From the NCBI GenBank assembly GCA_002315745.1, contig DCID01000042.1:470-41009 (forward strand): a stretch of DNA of 40,540 bases. The letters run 5' to 3'. The first letter of the stretch is position 1, and each line of letters opens with the position of its first letter. This DNA comes from Bacteroidales bacterium UBA1735 (GTDB lineage Bacteria; Bacteroidota; Bacteroidia; Bacteroidales; Paludibacteraceae). This document shows, piece after piece, positions 15,801 to 25,064 of this stretch. Under the pieces are notes generated by a model that saw only the letters and a list, made by a program, of their open reading frames with translations, had not been told where the DNA came from and searched no databases. The position numbers and the translations under genes are program-made.

Positions 15801-18800
15801 TATCGGGTGAGCATCAACTTGATGTTGATACCAAAATTATCGGACTTGACGGGATAAGCAGACGAGATGAGTGGGGTGGTGCCTTGGTGGTCGTAGAAGA
15901 GTTGCAAGTTGATCTTCTGCGACAGCACATAGTCAGCGCTGAACTTCACCGTGAACACCTTATTACCATTGGATGCTTGTGTGATACCCTCTTCTACTTT
16001 GCGCAACAAGGTCTTGACGTTCTTAAAGCCAAGGTCCAGTGTGAGTTTGAGGTCGTTGCTGACTTTCTTCTGCACGCCCGCTTTGTTCTTGGTGACAAAA
16101 CTGAGGTTCTTGATGGTGTAACCTGCGCCCACTACGATCTCATCCGAATGGGATTCGCTGATCTGTACGGATGTGACATTGAGGGTCATGTTCCTTTGCT
16201 TACGATATTCGACCTTACAGAGCAGGGAGTTCTTCATGGCGAGGTTCAGTCCAATCAATGGCGAGAACGATTCGCTGAGGTTGACATTGGTGATATCATA
16301 AGCGCTGGATGGAATAGGTGTACCCGTCGTGACATCGCGGATGAAACCGATCATCTTATTATCATTGCCGGCAGCAGGTACCCATGTGGAGTGACTATTA
16401 TATGAACTGATGGTGTACTTACAGGTGTACGCGTGTGTGAGGGTCACGGTCTTGAAGTTATCTCTCACCCAAGGTATGCGACTGAGTCCATCGAAGGTCA
16501 CGTTCCAGTTCGGTAAGATACTGAGGAAACCTAAGAACGGATTGAGGGATACATTCTCTGCGCTGCGGCCTGTATAGGCGGCTAAGAACGAGGGCACTAA
16601 GACATCGGCAGAAGTCTTAGGCACTTTGTTGGTACCGGGCTTGGAGGAGTCATATTTGCCGATAGCACCACTCTCGGTGATCCATCCGGTGGTAGGGTAA
16701 GTGACACCTTCGTATTGACTCTGTACGCGGGCTTGGACGATATCTCGGTTCACTAAGAACTGGTCATAGGTTGAGTTCGCGAAGTTATCCGCTTGTGAAC
16801 CTACGGAGGAGAAGATAGTACCTATACCCACGACGGTGATGTTATAGGAACCGGTCATGGTCTCTTGCATCTCGGCGTAGTTATAGATGACCGACGACGA
16901 TTGGGTGTAATAGCGTTTACCATTCAGTTGGATCTTGAGTCCGGGCAGAGGTTCGAGGTTGAGTTTGACATCGAAATCCTCGGTCATAGACTTGGTGGCT
17001 GGTTGTACCACACTGGAGGTATCACTAAGCCAGTTGAGGCTCTTCGCTTTCTGCAACCAATCGGATGGTACAAAACCGAAGGCGAAGTCAAAACCAGGGG
17101 CATTCACACCATCTAATCGTTGTCCCATAAAGCCCACTTCTGGGGTAAAACCTGGTACGGTCATCGAGTTAGTACGGCGGTAGGTTACTTGTACCCGTCG
17201 TATCATCGTACCTAAATAGGCTCCCATATCCATCGCTATCTCCGCCGAGGTGCGGCTGTTCGGATCTTTGGTATTGATGGTGACCAGCATCGCCGAACTA
17301 TTCTGCTTGGGGGTAATAGAGATCTTATTATTATCCACGGTGAGGAAAGTGAGTTTGATCGGCTTGCCCGTGATCGTATCTTTGGCGGTTACTACGAGTT
17401 GATTGGATCCTAATCGGTGTACAATCTCTTGGGCTACACCCGCCTCTGCCGTGACTGTTTTGGTAAACGACTTCGATTTGAAGGGTCGCGTGTTACGCCG
17501 TCCACCATATATCTGCGTGATCTTCTTCCAATACTTGGATTTGCCATAGAGGGTCTCGAAGTTGATACCACCATCCACTTGCCAAGACTGCACGGACGAG
17601 ATGGTATTACCGAGGTTTGTGTTCGTCTTGGTGGAGGCAGTACGCGCCCAGTTATAATTAGCATTGTAACTGGCGTTCGCCGTCAGTGCCTCTATGTATG
17701 GGATACGGTTGAAGGGCACGTTCCATGATGCAGTGAATACCTGTTGGTACGTGTAGGGAGTACCCCATTTAGCCAAACTGCGTTTGATCGTATCTTTCCA
17801 AGCCTCGTAGTAGTCGTTGGAGAAGTTATAGTCATTAATGATCTCAGGGCAGTACAGACCTTCGTCCACGATGGAGTTCATAGCCGTTTGGAAAGTGAAC
17901 TTCATGTTCTTCGTCAAGTCATACTTGAAGTCGAAGTTACGATCCCATGTGAAGTCTTTGGAGTACGAGTACTCTGGTTGTTTGCCAGGTTCGGCATTGA
18001 AATCGCGCATCTCCATGTTGGAGAAGGTACGATGCATGTTCGTATTGAATGCCCAGTATTGCGGTAGGTAGTAGAAGTTCATTTCCGAGAGGAACTTCAC
18101 TTTCTTCACTTTCTCCACTTTCTTAAAGGGCTCCCATGGCTTCGGGTTGAAGTTATAGGCGTAGTTGAACGATCCCTTATGGTCGGTATTCACATTCTTA
18201 GTAATCTCAGGAGTCTGCTCTTTCTGTCGGGTATAGGAGGCAGAGATGGAGAAGTTAGCGGGGTCGTAGAACATATCCTTCTTCTTGGAGTGGACATTCA
18301 CTTTGAGAGAGGTGATGGTGAAGTTCAACGCCTCGTTGGTCGTGTTGGTCATCTTGCTCACCGAATCTTTCGCCTCTTGGGTGGGATAGGTAGCCAACGA
18401 TTCTTCTAACTTAATATCCGTGTCTAACGGGTCATAGTCGGGTTTGACTATGTTCTTCGAGTACGATACATAGACGGGTATTTGTAACTTCGCTTTCTCG
18501 GGGAAGAGTCGTCCCACTTCCATGGCAGCGGATACGGATACCTGGTAGTTATTATCCATGTTACGGCTCAGCACGTTGGATTCAATCGACCCATATCCTG
18601 CCGTCTCCATGTGACCGGCTACATTGAGTTGGGCTATATCGCTGATGCCTAATGCCATATTCGCCATGGCGGCTATACCGCCTTGCTCATTGAACTCGGA
18701 TAAGCGTAATTCATTCACCCATACCTCACCACTCGTCATCTCGATGCCATTATTGCGTACACCGATCATGATGTTCTCCACATTCTCCAGAGTTGGGTTA

Positions 18801-21800
18801 CCGAGGACGGTGATCTTGTTCTGCGGTTTGCCGTTCTCATCATCATAGACCACGTATGGGATGGTGTTACCCACATTGTCGTTACCTGCCCTTTTGGCTT
18901 TATTGCGCTCGGTCTTGGCGTTGGTAAAGACGGTGAAGGGAAGATCGAAGTAGTTATTGTCCGGCCATACAATGCGGCGGTCGGCTTCGTTGTCGTTGTT
19001 ATATATACCGGGCGGGGTGAGGTTGAGGGGTACCTCGTACTCGTAATAGTTATTTTTCAAGTCCGAACCTAAACGTACGAAACAGGTCAAGTCACCATCT
19101 TTGAGGTTCTTGGCCTCTTCCATCTGCTCGGCATGGACGAACATCTGCAACCTTTTGTAGTTACGCAGGTCGTAGGAGGTGTTCTTATACACGGCGCGGG
19201 CATCATGTGGAGAGAGGGCGTGTACGCGAAGAACCATCGATTGCTCGTTTTGAGGGATGAGTTGTGCCATACCGGGGTCGGTTTGACGGCTCACACCAGG
19301 AGGCAGTACATAGTTAACGGGCGTACGGTTGGAGTTCTCCTCAATGTTGACCGCTTGTACATCGACGGAAGCACCTGTGTTCACGGTGGTACCTACAGGA
19401 TAGAGATCTTTATGATAGGTACGCCATTCTCCACGCACTAAGTCCATAGTGGCAAAACGCAAGTGGGTCTCATGGTCGCAGCCGGTCATGTACATACGCA
19501 TGAAACGGATAGACTTGAAGTTACGAATTGTACCGATGGTTTGCACATCCGAACTGTCTCCACTCAATGGGATCTTGAACTGATACCATGTCACTTGCTC
19601 CACTTTACCATTACGTAATGTAACGGTCGTGGTCTTTTTCTCGGTGATGTGTTGCTTACCTACTTCCATCATGTCCTCGCGTAAATGCACTTTGTACTGG
19701 AAATAGCGTTCGGACTCGTTTAGGGTGTTATCGTTGTTCAAGTCCTCCATGTTCGGCACGGTTGTAGCAGCCGTACCATAACTCTCTTTCTCGTTCTCGG
19801 AGTCTGGGGAGTTACCTTCGGTACCATTATACCGTTTGTAACGATTGAGGATGGACACTTTGTCGTTATCATAATCCGTACCGCGGTAGTAGTGGTAGTT
19901 ATCACCCGCAGGGTCATTGAAGGGTGAATAGGCATCTTTCTCCCATTGGTCACGCACGGTGGGGTCGGTCACTTTCTGTCGCAGTTGATCGACGTAGTCT
20001 TTGTATATCGTCTTACCTTGGTAGGTGAAGTTCCACTCCTGCTCCGTACTCAATCCGTTCATACCCACGTCTTGTTTAACACGGGCACCGGCTTCGTTGG
20101 AGAAACCGACTGCCGCAGAGGTAGTACGTGGCACCCGTCCCCAAATAGTGGAGTCGGTAGGGTTGGAGCCATTATCGCTTACAGGCAGACCATGCTCGAA
20201 ACCTTTTTTACCATCCTTGAGCACATCTTCGCTGATATCACCTAAGTTAAAGTAGAGTTCACCATCGTAGCCGTCTGGGTTGGTTAACTTAGGATCCATC
20301 AACCAGAACTCGATATATTCGATATTCGATTTCTCGAAGTCGGTGTTATCTAACTTACGCATGATACCACCCCAACGCTGGCTTGGGTTGGTGAGTTCAC
20401 CCTTGTAGTTGATTTCGTCCGCGCTGATGTTATAGGGTCCACGTTCTGTAGGGTAATAACTGAGGTTGAGCACGATCAATCGCGTATCCTCTTGGGCTAA
20501 CTGTTGCTTATTGGGGTATAACTCTTGCTCATAGACGATACGGGTACGGTGGTCGGACATGGCATCGACACTATCTTTGATGTGCTGTGGGGTGTTTGAT
20601 TGCGGATAACCGAAGATAGGATCGACATAGTACCAGTTGAGTAACGCACGGTTGCGGTTATATCGGATATCGTTAGTGAACGTAGCGTCCTCGCGGTTGA
20701 ACTGTTTAGAGGAGGACGGGTTGTATGGAGTAGATGCTAAGAACCACATACTGGGCGTATGGACATCAATATTGGTCTTGGTGGACTCGAAGTCATCTAT
20801 ATACGAAGTACCGGCTGATCCTACATCTTTGTTATGTCCAGGGATAAGGTGGGCGAACTCGGCATTGATTTGGAACGTGGAGGGTTGCGTAGCGGAGATC
20901 CAAGGAATCTTATCCAGGGCGTTACTGAGCCACTGCATCTCCGTTTTCCAACTGAGGTTAATACCCCAAACAGTGTTGGCCAAAGGTTCGCTGCCGCTAT
21001 TCACTTTGGTGGTCAGTGGCTGCTCGCGCAGGTGCATTAAGGTACCGCCGACCATCAGGTCTTTATTGAACTGGTACTCCATGTGGAGTCCATATAGGCT
21101 CTTCTTCTGTAGGGAGAAAGTGGATTGGTTCTCTAACTTACACTCCACGGCTGTTCCGGACGAGATGATTGACTCGTTCAAGATGGTGACCGTACCCATG
21201 GTGTAGTCAACCGTGTAATCGACGTTCTCCACGAGTGTGGCGCCCCCGGCTGTCACGGTCACACTTCCGCGTGGTACGTTCATCGCACCTAAACTGATCT
21301 GACTGCCGCTGGAACCTTTGTATTTACCGCCAATAGAGAACTTATTCTTCTCGGACAACTCCTGCGCCACTACTAAGGTGGAGTCGTATAGTTCCTGGAA
21401 TACATATTTCTTCGCCAATTGGTCATCACCAATCTGCTCTTGGAGGAAACTACCGAACGGCTCGAGTACAGGGAACATGATACGTCCACTATTGGAGCGC
21501 ACGGTGTAACCTTCTATATAGTCGAACTTACCATCTGGGTAGGGGTTGTTCTTGGCATCCAATTGGTCTAAGCGCAGCACTTTGATGAGCTGTTTATCTT
21601 TGATCTTGGTGTCCGGCAGGTATTGCACTTCGGTTCCGATGGAGTCATTTCGGAAATAGACATATAACTCAAATTTCTCACTACTCATTGAGCTAGCGCC
21701 AAGGGAGTAGATGTTCTTCATCATCAAGTCCCATGTACCATAGCGTTCGCCTTGACGGGCTGCATTGTAGGGGTGTGGGGCGTTGATGCTCGATTTGAGC

Positions 21801-23341
21801 AGTTTCATCACCAGCGCATTAGGTGCACGTAAGGTCTCACCACCGTCTGTGGAGAACTCACCGACCTGGTACACTTGACCGCCATAGGTATATTCGTAGG
21901 CAACGGCTAATACCTCGTCTTGGTTGAGGGCGGATTTAAGGGAGATGTAACCCAATGCGCTATTGAGCGTATATTCACTGCTGGACAGCAGTCGGGCAGA
22001 TTCGATTTTCTCGTACTCTTCTCCGTAAACCATATTAAGGCTCTGCATCACCGAACTGACTTGCGATACATCACGGAACTCGGGATGTTCGTCTAACAGC
22101 TTACGATAGAGTAGGTTAGCTTCGTTACTGGGTAACTTACCTGGACCAATATCCCAACTGTCGAAGTTCATGATGTGTTCGCCCGATTCAGCTAAGTCGG
22201 TGAGGGCGACGATGTTACGGGCTTGGTCAAAGTTACCGCGTTTATTGGTGACCCATACCTCGACTTTGTTGATGGTGATACCACTGGCTATATAGGGTAA
22301 CCCTTTCATCGCTTCGTCATAGCGATCGCGGAAATAGTAACTAAGGAAGAAGTGCCTGTTCTCATCATATTCATCCGCTTTGATTTCGTACTTAGTCAGT
22401 TGGGCACCGCCTTGACTGTTCACGGTTTTACTCTCTGAGTTCTGTTGGGAGATGAGGGCTTGTAATTTCAGTCGTCCGAACTTGAGGGTCGTCTTTACAC
22501 CGAACAGAGCCTGTGTTCCGCGGATAAGCGACGAGTTCAGGTCCATGGTTACGTTACCGGCTTCGATGGCTTGGATGATATCGTCCTCTTGCCCTTTGTA
22601 AGCCAGTTTGAGGTTCGTTTGGTCGAAGGTAAAGGAGGCCTCGGAGTTGTAGTTCAAGTTAAAGGCCAACTTATCGCCCACTTTGGCATTCACATTGGCT
22701 TGTATCTTCTCGTCGAAATCGAAGATGTTATTGTTTCGTGCCGACTTGGTAAGAGATGGGTTATCTACGTACTGGTGTTTGAAGCCGAAGAGCAACTCCG
22801 CACTTCCTTGCATCTTCAGTTGTACACCGCCAGGACCAAACACTTTATCGGCAGGGCCGATGTCAAACTTCATGTCCGTGATGTCAAATTTCTTTTCGTT
22901 ATCGTGGGACACCTCGCTGATCTTAGCCTGCCAGTATTGGTGCATCTGCTGTTTCTCGGTGTAATCTTTATACTCCTGATCGGTCATGAGGTAGGGAGTG
23001 GTGATGTCTGTTTCGCCAATACGAGTGTGCATCACGTAGCAGCCGTGTGTGGGATCGTACACGACGTCTGTTTGTATGTTCTCTGGAGCGGGGATGTTCA
23101 TACTACTCTCTGTGGCGATCAACTCTTCGTAGTTGTCTGCCCCCAGATTGAGTACCTGTATAGGTGCGAGTATAGCGGAGTCGGATTGCACACCATCTAT
23201 CGAGTCCTGACGGGCTTGCTCTGCCGCCTCTGCCATCTCACGATCATGCTTAGCACTAGGTATAAGCGGTTCACGCGTTGATTGCGCGTTTGCCCCTATG
23301 CTCAGGAGCAGCATCAGTCCTATTAATCCTTTAATCTTCAA
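15800..23341 (-). CDS. sprA: SprA (Sov), outer-membrane translocon of the type IX secretion system
   Basis: 2513 residues, the size of Porphyromonas Sov and Flavobacterium SprA. A signal peptide (MKIKGLIGLMLLLSIGANAQ) is followed by many beta-strand repeats and conserved SprA segments: IEYIEFWLMDPK, LNLSYYPTERGPYNIS, FMRMYMTGCDHETHLRFATM and ASYTRQKEQTPEITKN. SprA is the very large single-chain barrel through which type IX cargo crosses the outer membrane. The start is TTG at 23339-23341: no ATG lies in frame at the right place and the signal begins at once. It follows ruvA by 13 nt, a linkage known in other Bacteroidota. No PorV, GldK-N or PorU gene and no obvious cargo C-terminal domain is in this window. 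Confidence 0.95.
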   Translation of the reverse strand: MKIKGLIGLMLLLSIGANAQSTREPLIPSAKHDREMAEAAEQARQDSIDGVQSDSAILAPIQVLNLGADNYEELIATESSMNIPAPENIQTDVVYDPTHGCYVMHTRIGETDITTPYLMTDQEYKDYTEKQQMHQYWQAKISEVSHDNEKKFDITDMKFDIGPADKVFGPGGVQLKMQGSAELLFGFKHQYVDNPSLTKSARNNNIFDFDEKIQANVNAKVGDKLAFNLNYNSEASFTFDQTNLKLAYKGQEDDIIQAIEAGNVTMDLNSSLIRGTQALFGVKTTLKFGRLKLQALISQQNSESKTVNSQGGAQLTKYEIKADEYDENRHFFLSYYFRDRYDEAMKGLPYIASGITINKVEVWVTNKRGNFDQARNIVALTDLAESGEHIMNFDSWDIGPGKLPSNEANLLYRKLLDEHPEFRDVSQVSSVMQSLNMVYGEEYEKIESARLLSSSEYTLNSALGYISLKSALNQDEVLAVAYEYTYGGQVYQVGEFSTDGGETLRAPNALVMKLLKSSINAPHPYNAARQGERYGTWDLMMKNIYSLGASSMSSEKFELYVYFRNDSIGTEVQYLPDTKIKDKQLIKVLRLDQLDAKNNPYPDGKFDYIEGYTVRSNSGRIMFPVLEPFGSFLQEQIGDDQLAKKYVFQELYDSTLVVAQELSEKNKFSIGGKYKGSSGSQISLGAMNVPRGSVTVTAGGATLVENVDYTVDYTMGTVTILNESIISSGTAVECKLENQSTFSLQKKSLYGLHMEYQFNKDLMVGGTLMHLREQPLTTKVNSGSEPLANTVWGINLSWKTEMQWLSNALDKIPWISATQPSTFQINAEFAHLIPGHNKDVGSAGTSYIDDFESTKTNIDVHTPSMWFLASTPYNPSSSKQFNREDATFTNDIRYNRNRALLNWYYVDPIFGYPQSNTPQHIKDSVDAMSDHRTRIVYEQELYPNKQQLAQEDTRLIVLNLSYYPTERGPYNISADEINYKGELTNPSQRWGGIMRKLDNTDFEKSNIEYIEFWLMDPKLTNPDGYDGELYFNLGDISEDVLKDGKKGFEHGLPVSDNGSNPTDSTIWGRVPRTTSAAVGFSNEAGARVKQDVGMNGLSTEQEWNFTYQGKTIYKDYVDQLRQKVTDPTVRDQWEKDAYSPFNDPAGDNYHYYRGTDYDNDKVSILNRYKRYNGTEGNSPDSENEKESYGTAATTVPNMEDLNNDNTLNESERYFQYKVHLREDMMEVGKQHITEKKTTTVTLRNGKVEQVTWYQFKIPLSGDSSDVQTIGTIRNFKSIRFMRMYMTGCDHETHLRFATMDLVRGEWRTYHKDLYPVGTTVNTGASVDVQAVNIEENSNRTPVNYVLPPGVSRQTDPGMAQLIPQNEQSMVLRVHALSPHDARAVYKNTSYDLRNYKRLQMFVHAEQMEEAKNLKDGDLTCFVRLGSDLKNNYYEYEVPLNLTPPGIYNNDNEADRRIVWPDNNYFDLPFTVFTNAKTERNKAKRAGNDNVGNTIPYVVYDDENGKPQNKITVLGNPTLENVENIMIGVRNNGIEMTSGEVWVNELRLSEFNEQGGIAAMANMALGISDIAQLNVAGHMETAGYGSIESNVLSRNMDNNYQVSVSAAMEVGRLFPEKAKLQIPVYVSYSKNIVKPDYDPLDTDIKLEESLATYPTQEAKDSVSKMTNTTNEALNFTITSLKVNVHSKKKDMFYDPANFSISASYTRQKEQTPEITKNVNTDHKGSFNYAYNFNPKPWEPFKKVEKVKKVKFLSEMNFYYLPQYWAFNTNMHRTFSNMEMRDFNAEPGKQPEYSYSKDFTWDRNFDFKYDLTKNMKFTFQTAMNSIVDEGLYCPEIINDYNFSNDYYEAWKDTIKRSLAKWGTPYTYQQVFTASWNVPFNRIPYIEALTANASYNANYNWARTASTKTNTNLGNTISSVQSWQVDGGINFETLYGKSKYWKKITQIYGGRRNTRPFKSKSFTKTVTAEAGVAQEIVHRLGSNQLVVTAKDTITGKPIKLTFLTVDNNKISITPKQNSSAMLVTINTKDPNSRTSAEIAMDMGAYLGTMIRRVQVTYRRTNSMTVPGFTPEVGFMGQRLDGVNAPGFDFAFGFVPSDWLQKAKSLNWLSDTSSVVQPATKSMTEDFDVKLNLEPLPGLKIQLNGKRYYTQSSSVIYNYAEMQETMTGSYNITVVGIGTIFSSVGSQADNFANSTYDQFLVNRDIVQARVQSQYEGVTYPTTGWITESGAIGKYDSSKPGTNKVPKTSADVLVPSFLAAYTGRSAENVSLNPFLGFLSILPNWNVTFDGLSRIPWVRDNFKTVTLTHAYTCKYTISSYNSHSTWVPAAGNDNKMIGFIRDVTTGTPIPSSAYDITNVNLSESFSPLIGLNLAMKNSLLCKVEYRKQRNMTLNVTSVQISESHSDEIVVGAGYTIKNLSFVTKNKAGVQKKVSNDLKLTLDLGFKNVKTLLRKVEEGITQASNGNKVFTVKFSADYVLSQKINLQLFYDHQGTTPLISSAYPVKSDNFGINIKLMLTR

Positions 23342-23354
23342 AACCCTCTAACCC

Positions 23355-23969
23355 TTATAGCATCTTGAGTGCTTCCTTAATCACTTGCTCTACACTGGCT
23401 GTCGGCGCCTCTTTGAGAATCTTGTCTACGGCTTTGCCGCTGGCTGCAGCGTTGAAGCCAAGCATCGTCAATGCGCTCACCGCTTCGGTCTTGACGGGAC
23501 TGTCTTCGGCGACGAAGAGTACATCCGATGGCGTATCTTTCGTTACACCATCGCCGAGATCGATCTTCAGAACTTTATCTTTAAGATCGACGATGATACG
23601 TTGTGCTGTTTTGGGACCTAATCCTTTTATCTGCCCGAGCGCGCGTGCGTTACCCGTAGCGATGATCTGCCGTATCTCACCGGCGCTATACGCGGACATG
23701 ATCATTCGGGCGGTGTTCGCACCGATGCCGCTCACCGTCATGAGCATGAGGAAGAGATCTCTTTCACCTTTGGTGAAGAAACCGTATAGGTCATGAGTGT
23801 CCTCACGAATGATCTCTGTGACGAAAAGTTTCGCTTCGCTGTTCTCCTTGGCAACCAAGGCAGAATAAGTAGGCAGGGAGATGTTGATCTCGTACCCTAC
23901 GCCTGCCGCTTCAATAACGGCATAGGTAGGATTGAGTTCGGTCAATTGTCCTTTGATGTATTCTATCAT
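23355..23969 (-). CDS. ruvA: Holliday junction branch-migration protein RuvA
   Basis: 204 residues in three domains: an OB fold (MIEYIKGQLTELNPTYAVIE), two helix-hairpin-helix motifs (VSGIGANTARMIMS and IKGLGPKTAQRII) and a C-terminal RuvB-contact domain (KTEAVSALTMLGFNAAASGKA). RuvA tetramers bind four-way junctions and hold the RuvB motor. Length is normal. The ruvB gene is not beside it. A single promoter and a 135-nt structured leader precede it, so the leader would control ruvA, sprA, aroC and dapA together. Confidence 0.95.
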   Translation of the reverse strand: MIEYIKGQLTELNPTYAVIEAAGVGYEINISLPTYSALVAKENSEAKLFVTEIIREDTHDLYGFFTKGERDLFLMLMTVSGIGANTARMIMSAYSAGEIRQIIATGNARALGQIKGLGPKTAQRIIVDLKDKVLKIDLGDGVTKDTPSDVLFVAEDSPVKTEAVSALTMLGFNAAASGKAVDKILKEAPTASVEQVIKEALKML

Positions 23970-24010
23970 AATGTTACGATATATTTTTACCTATAAACAC
24001 ACATATATCA

Positions 24011-24066
24011 ATCGGTTACGCACTCTCGTACGAACCAATCTTGTTGTCAGATATGTCTAATCAACA
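24011..24066 (-). promoter_or_regulatory. Two tandem hairpins in the ruvA leader
   Basis: In the transcript (minus strand) the first hairpin (24042-24066) is a 10-bp stem with one bulged base and a CAUA loop. The second (24011-24039) is a 12-bp stem with one bulged U and a GAGA loop of the GNRA kind. Two bases separate them. No U-run follows either, so they are not plain terminators. They end 42 nt before the ruvA ATG. The structures were folded by eye. Confidence 0.5.
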
Positions 24067-24111
24067 GGGTAAAAAGTTTACTCAATAGGCAATTTCCATT
24101 CAAAAACCGCG

Positions 24112-24143
24112 CAAAGGTACTACATTTTTTTGGAATATGCAAA
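24112..24143 (-). promoter_or_regulatory. Promoter of the ruvA-sprA-aroC-dapA run
   Basis: On the minus strand there is a -33 TTTG (24140-24143), a 20-nt spacer (with the run ATATTCC then poly-A) and a -7 TACCTTTG (24112-24119). The transcript start is expected near 24104. Confidence 0.75.
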
Positions 24144-24161
24144 CTTTGTGGCAAAAAAAAG

Positions 24162-24194
24162 TAAAAAAAAAAGAGCCGTGCTAATCACGGCTCT
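24162..24194 (-). terminator. Rho-independent terminator after the lipoprotein gene
   Basis: In the minus direction AGAGCCGTG and CACGGCTCT (24172-24194, a perfect 9-bp stem with a 5-nt loop) are followed by a run of about ten T. It starts 17 bp after the lipoprotein stop and insulates the ruvA promoter. Confidence 0.9.
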
Positions 24195-24211
24195 CATTTA
24201 CATAGGAATGT

Positions 24212-24757
24212 TTACTCGGGGATGGCTTCTACCTCTACATCAGCCACAGCACCACTTACATTGACTGCTTTCTCTACGGTCATATGAACTCTCTTCGTGG
24301 TCGTTCTCCAGTTCAAGGAGATACTATCCAATGGAGAAGTCTTGGAAGCACGAGAGATTAAGGAGTCTATGGAAACAACATTCGGAATGGTAACGGTATT
24401 GATTTTCGCACTGATGAGTGTAGCCCCTGCTGCTACAGGCTTGGTCTGAATCTTGAACATGTCTAATACGCTAACATTAGAATTAAGCGATTGACTCCAC
24501 GATTTAGTACAGATGACATAAGCCTCATAACCTAATTTGTCTTTGCTGTCATTGCGTCCCCAAGTACCAATCGTGTCGATTTTAACAAACTCATTGGCTT
24601 TAATAGAATCTTCTACTCCAGATCCAAGTCCTACAATGGTATAGGAAACTTCCCAAGGTAACTTGCGATACGTTGGATCAGGTTCATTGGAATTGCAACT
24701 GGAAAAACTGACTGCGATGGCAGCTGCGGCCATACATGTTAAGAAAAACTTTTTCAT
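24212..24757 (-). CDS. Hypothetical lipoprotein
   Basis: 181 residues from ATG 24757. The frame is open 49 codons further, but that part reads through the tRNA copy and is not protein-like. The signal MKKFFLTCMAAAAIAVSFSS ends with a lipidated Cys (SSC). The mature part shows alternating strands (KLPWEVSYTIVGLGSG, KLGYEAYVICTKSW, HMTVEKAVNVSGAVADVEVE), suggesting a small beta-sandwich. No known family is recognised. It lies downstream of tRNA-Leu with no promoter of its own that I can see, so it may share the tRNA promoter. It ends at a strong terminator. Confidence 0.7.
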   Translation of the reverse strand: MKKFFLTCMAAAAIAVSFSSCNSNEPDPTYRKLPWEVSYTIVGLGSGVEDSIKANEFVKIDTIGTWGRNDSKDKLGYEAYVICTKSWSQSLNSNVSVLDMFKIQTKPVAAGATLISAKINTVTIPNVVSIDSLISRASKTSPLDSISLNWRTTTKRVHMTVEKAVNVSGAVADVEVEAIPE

Positions 24758-24789
24758 AATTAAATAGTAATTTAAACCACTTTTTGTTT

Positions 24790-24830
24790 TTGTACCGCGG
24801 GCGGGACTTCCTTCGGGAGTCCAAGCCGCG
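24790..24830. repeat. Duplicate of the tRNA-Leu 3' end inside a hairpin
   Basis: The 20 bases 24790-24809 are identical to 24859-24878, the 3' end of tRNA-Leu with its flank. The copy forms part of a hairpin (24796-24830): an outer stem CGCGG/CCGCG, a 3x3 internal loop and an inner 8-bp stem with one G-T pair and a 3-nt loop. No integrase or mobile gene lies between the copies, which are 69 bp apart. Confidence 0.75.
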
Positions 24831-24861
24831 TTGCTGTAAAAACCAAAAGAAAGAGAACTTG

Positions 24862-24947
24862 TACCGCGGGCGGGACTTGAACCCGCACAGCCATCACTGG
24901 CCAAAGGATTTTAAGTCCTTCGTGTCTACCGATTCCACCACCGCGGC
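24862..24947 (-). tRNA. tRNA-Leu (anticodon UAA)
   Basis: 86 nt from G at 24947 to the discriminator A at 24862. The acceptor stem GCCGCGG pairs with CCGCGGT, the first pair being G-U. The D-arm has GGTGGAATCGGTAGACAC, the anticodon arm AAGGACTTAAAATCCTT presents UAA, a long variable arm marks a class II tRNA, and the T-arm has GCGGGTTCAAGTCCCGC. CCA is not encoded: the next bases are CAA. It decodes UUA and UUG. Its own promoter lies 35 bp upstream. Confidence 0.95.
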
Positions 24948-24981
24948 GTGCTTCTGCAGCACTTCGAATCGAATTCGGGTG

Positions 24982-25013
24982 CAAAAGTACTGCTTTTTTT
25001 TGGAATATGCAAA
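24982..25013 (-). promoter_or_regulatory. Promoter of tRNA-Leu
   Basis: On the minus strand there is a -33 TTTG (25010-25013), a 20-nt spacer and a -7 TACTTTTG (24982-24989). Transcription would begin near 24975, 28 nt before the mature 5' end. Confidence 0.75.
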
Positions 25014-25018
25014 TTTTT

Positions 25019-25050
25019 CTTGCATAATTCGAAAAAAAAATGTAATTTTG
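25019..25050 (+). promoter_or_regulatory. Promoter of the S24/S26 peptidase gene
   Basis: A -33-like CTTG (25019-25022), a 20-nt spacer and -7 TAATTTTG (25043-25050). The start is near 25057, giving a leader under 10 nt before ATG 25065. It lies back-to-back with the tRNA promoter, 5 bp apart. Confidence 0.65.
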
Positions 25051-25064
25051 CGCTGTTTTTTCGT

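Noticed and set aside
22571..23281. A 236-codon open frame on the plus strand inside sprA
   Set aside because: It lies wholly antisense to conserved SprA sequence, has no recognised motif and comes from the codon bias of the sense gene.
23342..23354. The ruvA-sprA gap as another heptamer array
   Set aside because: AACCCT occurs twice, but 8 bp apart, and two copies in 13 bp are not enough to claim an array.
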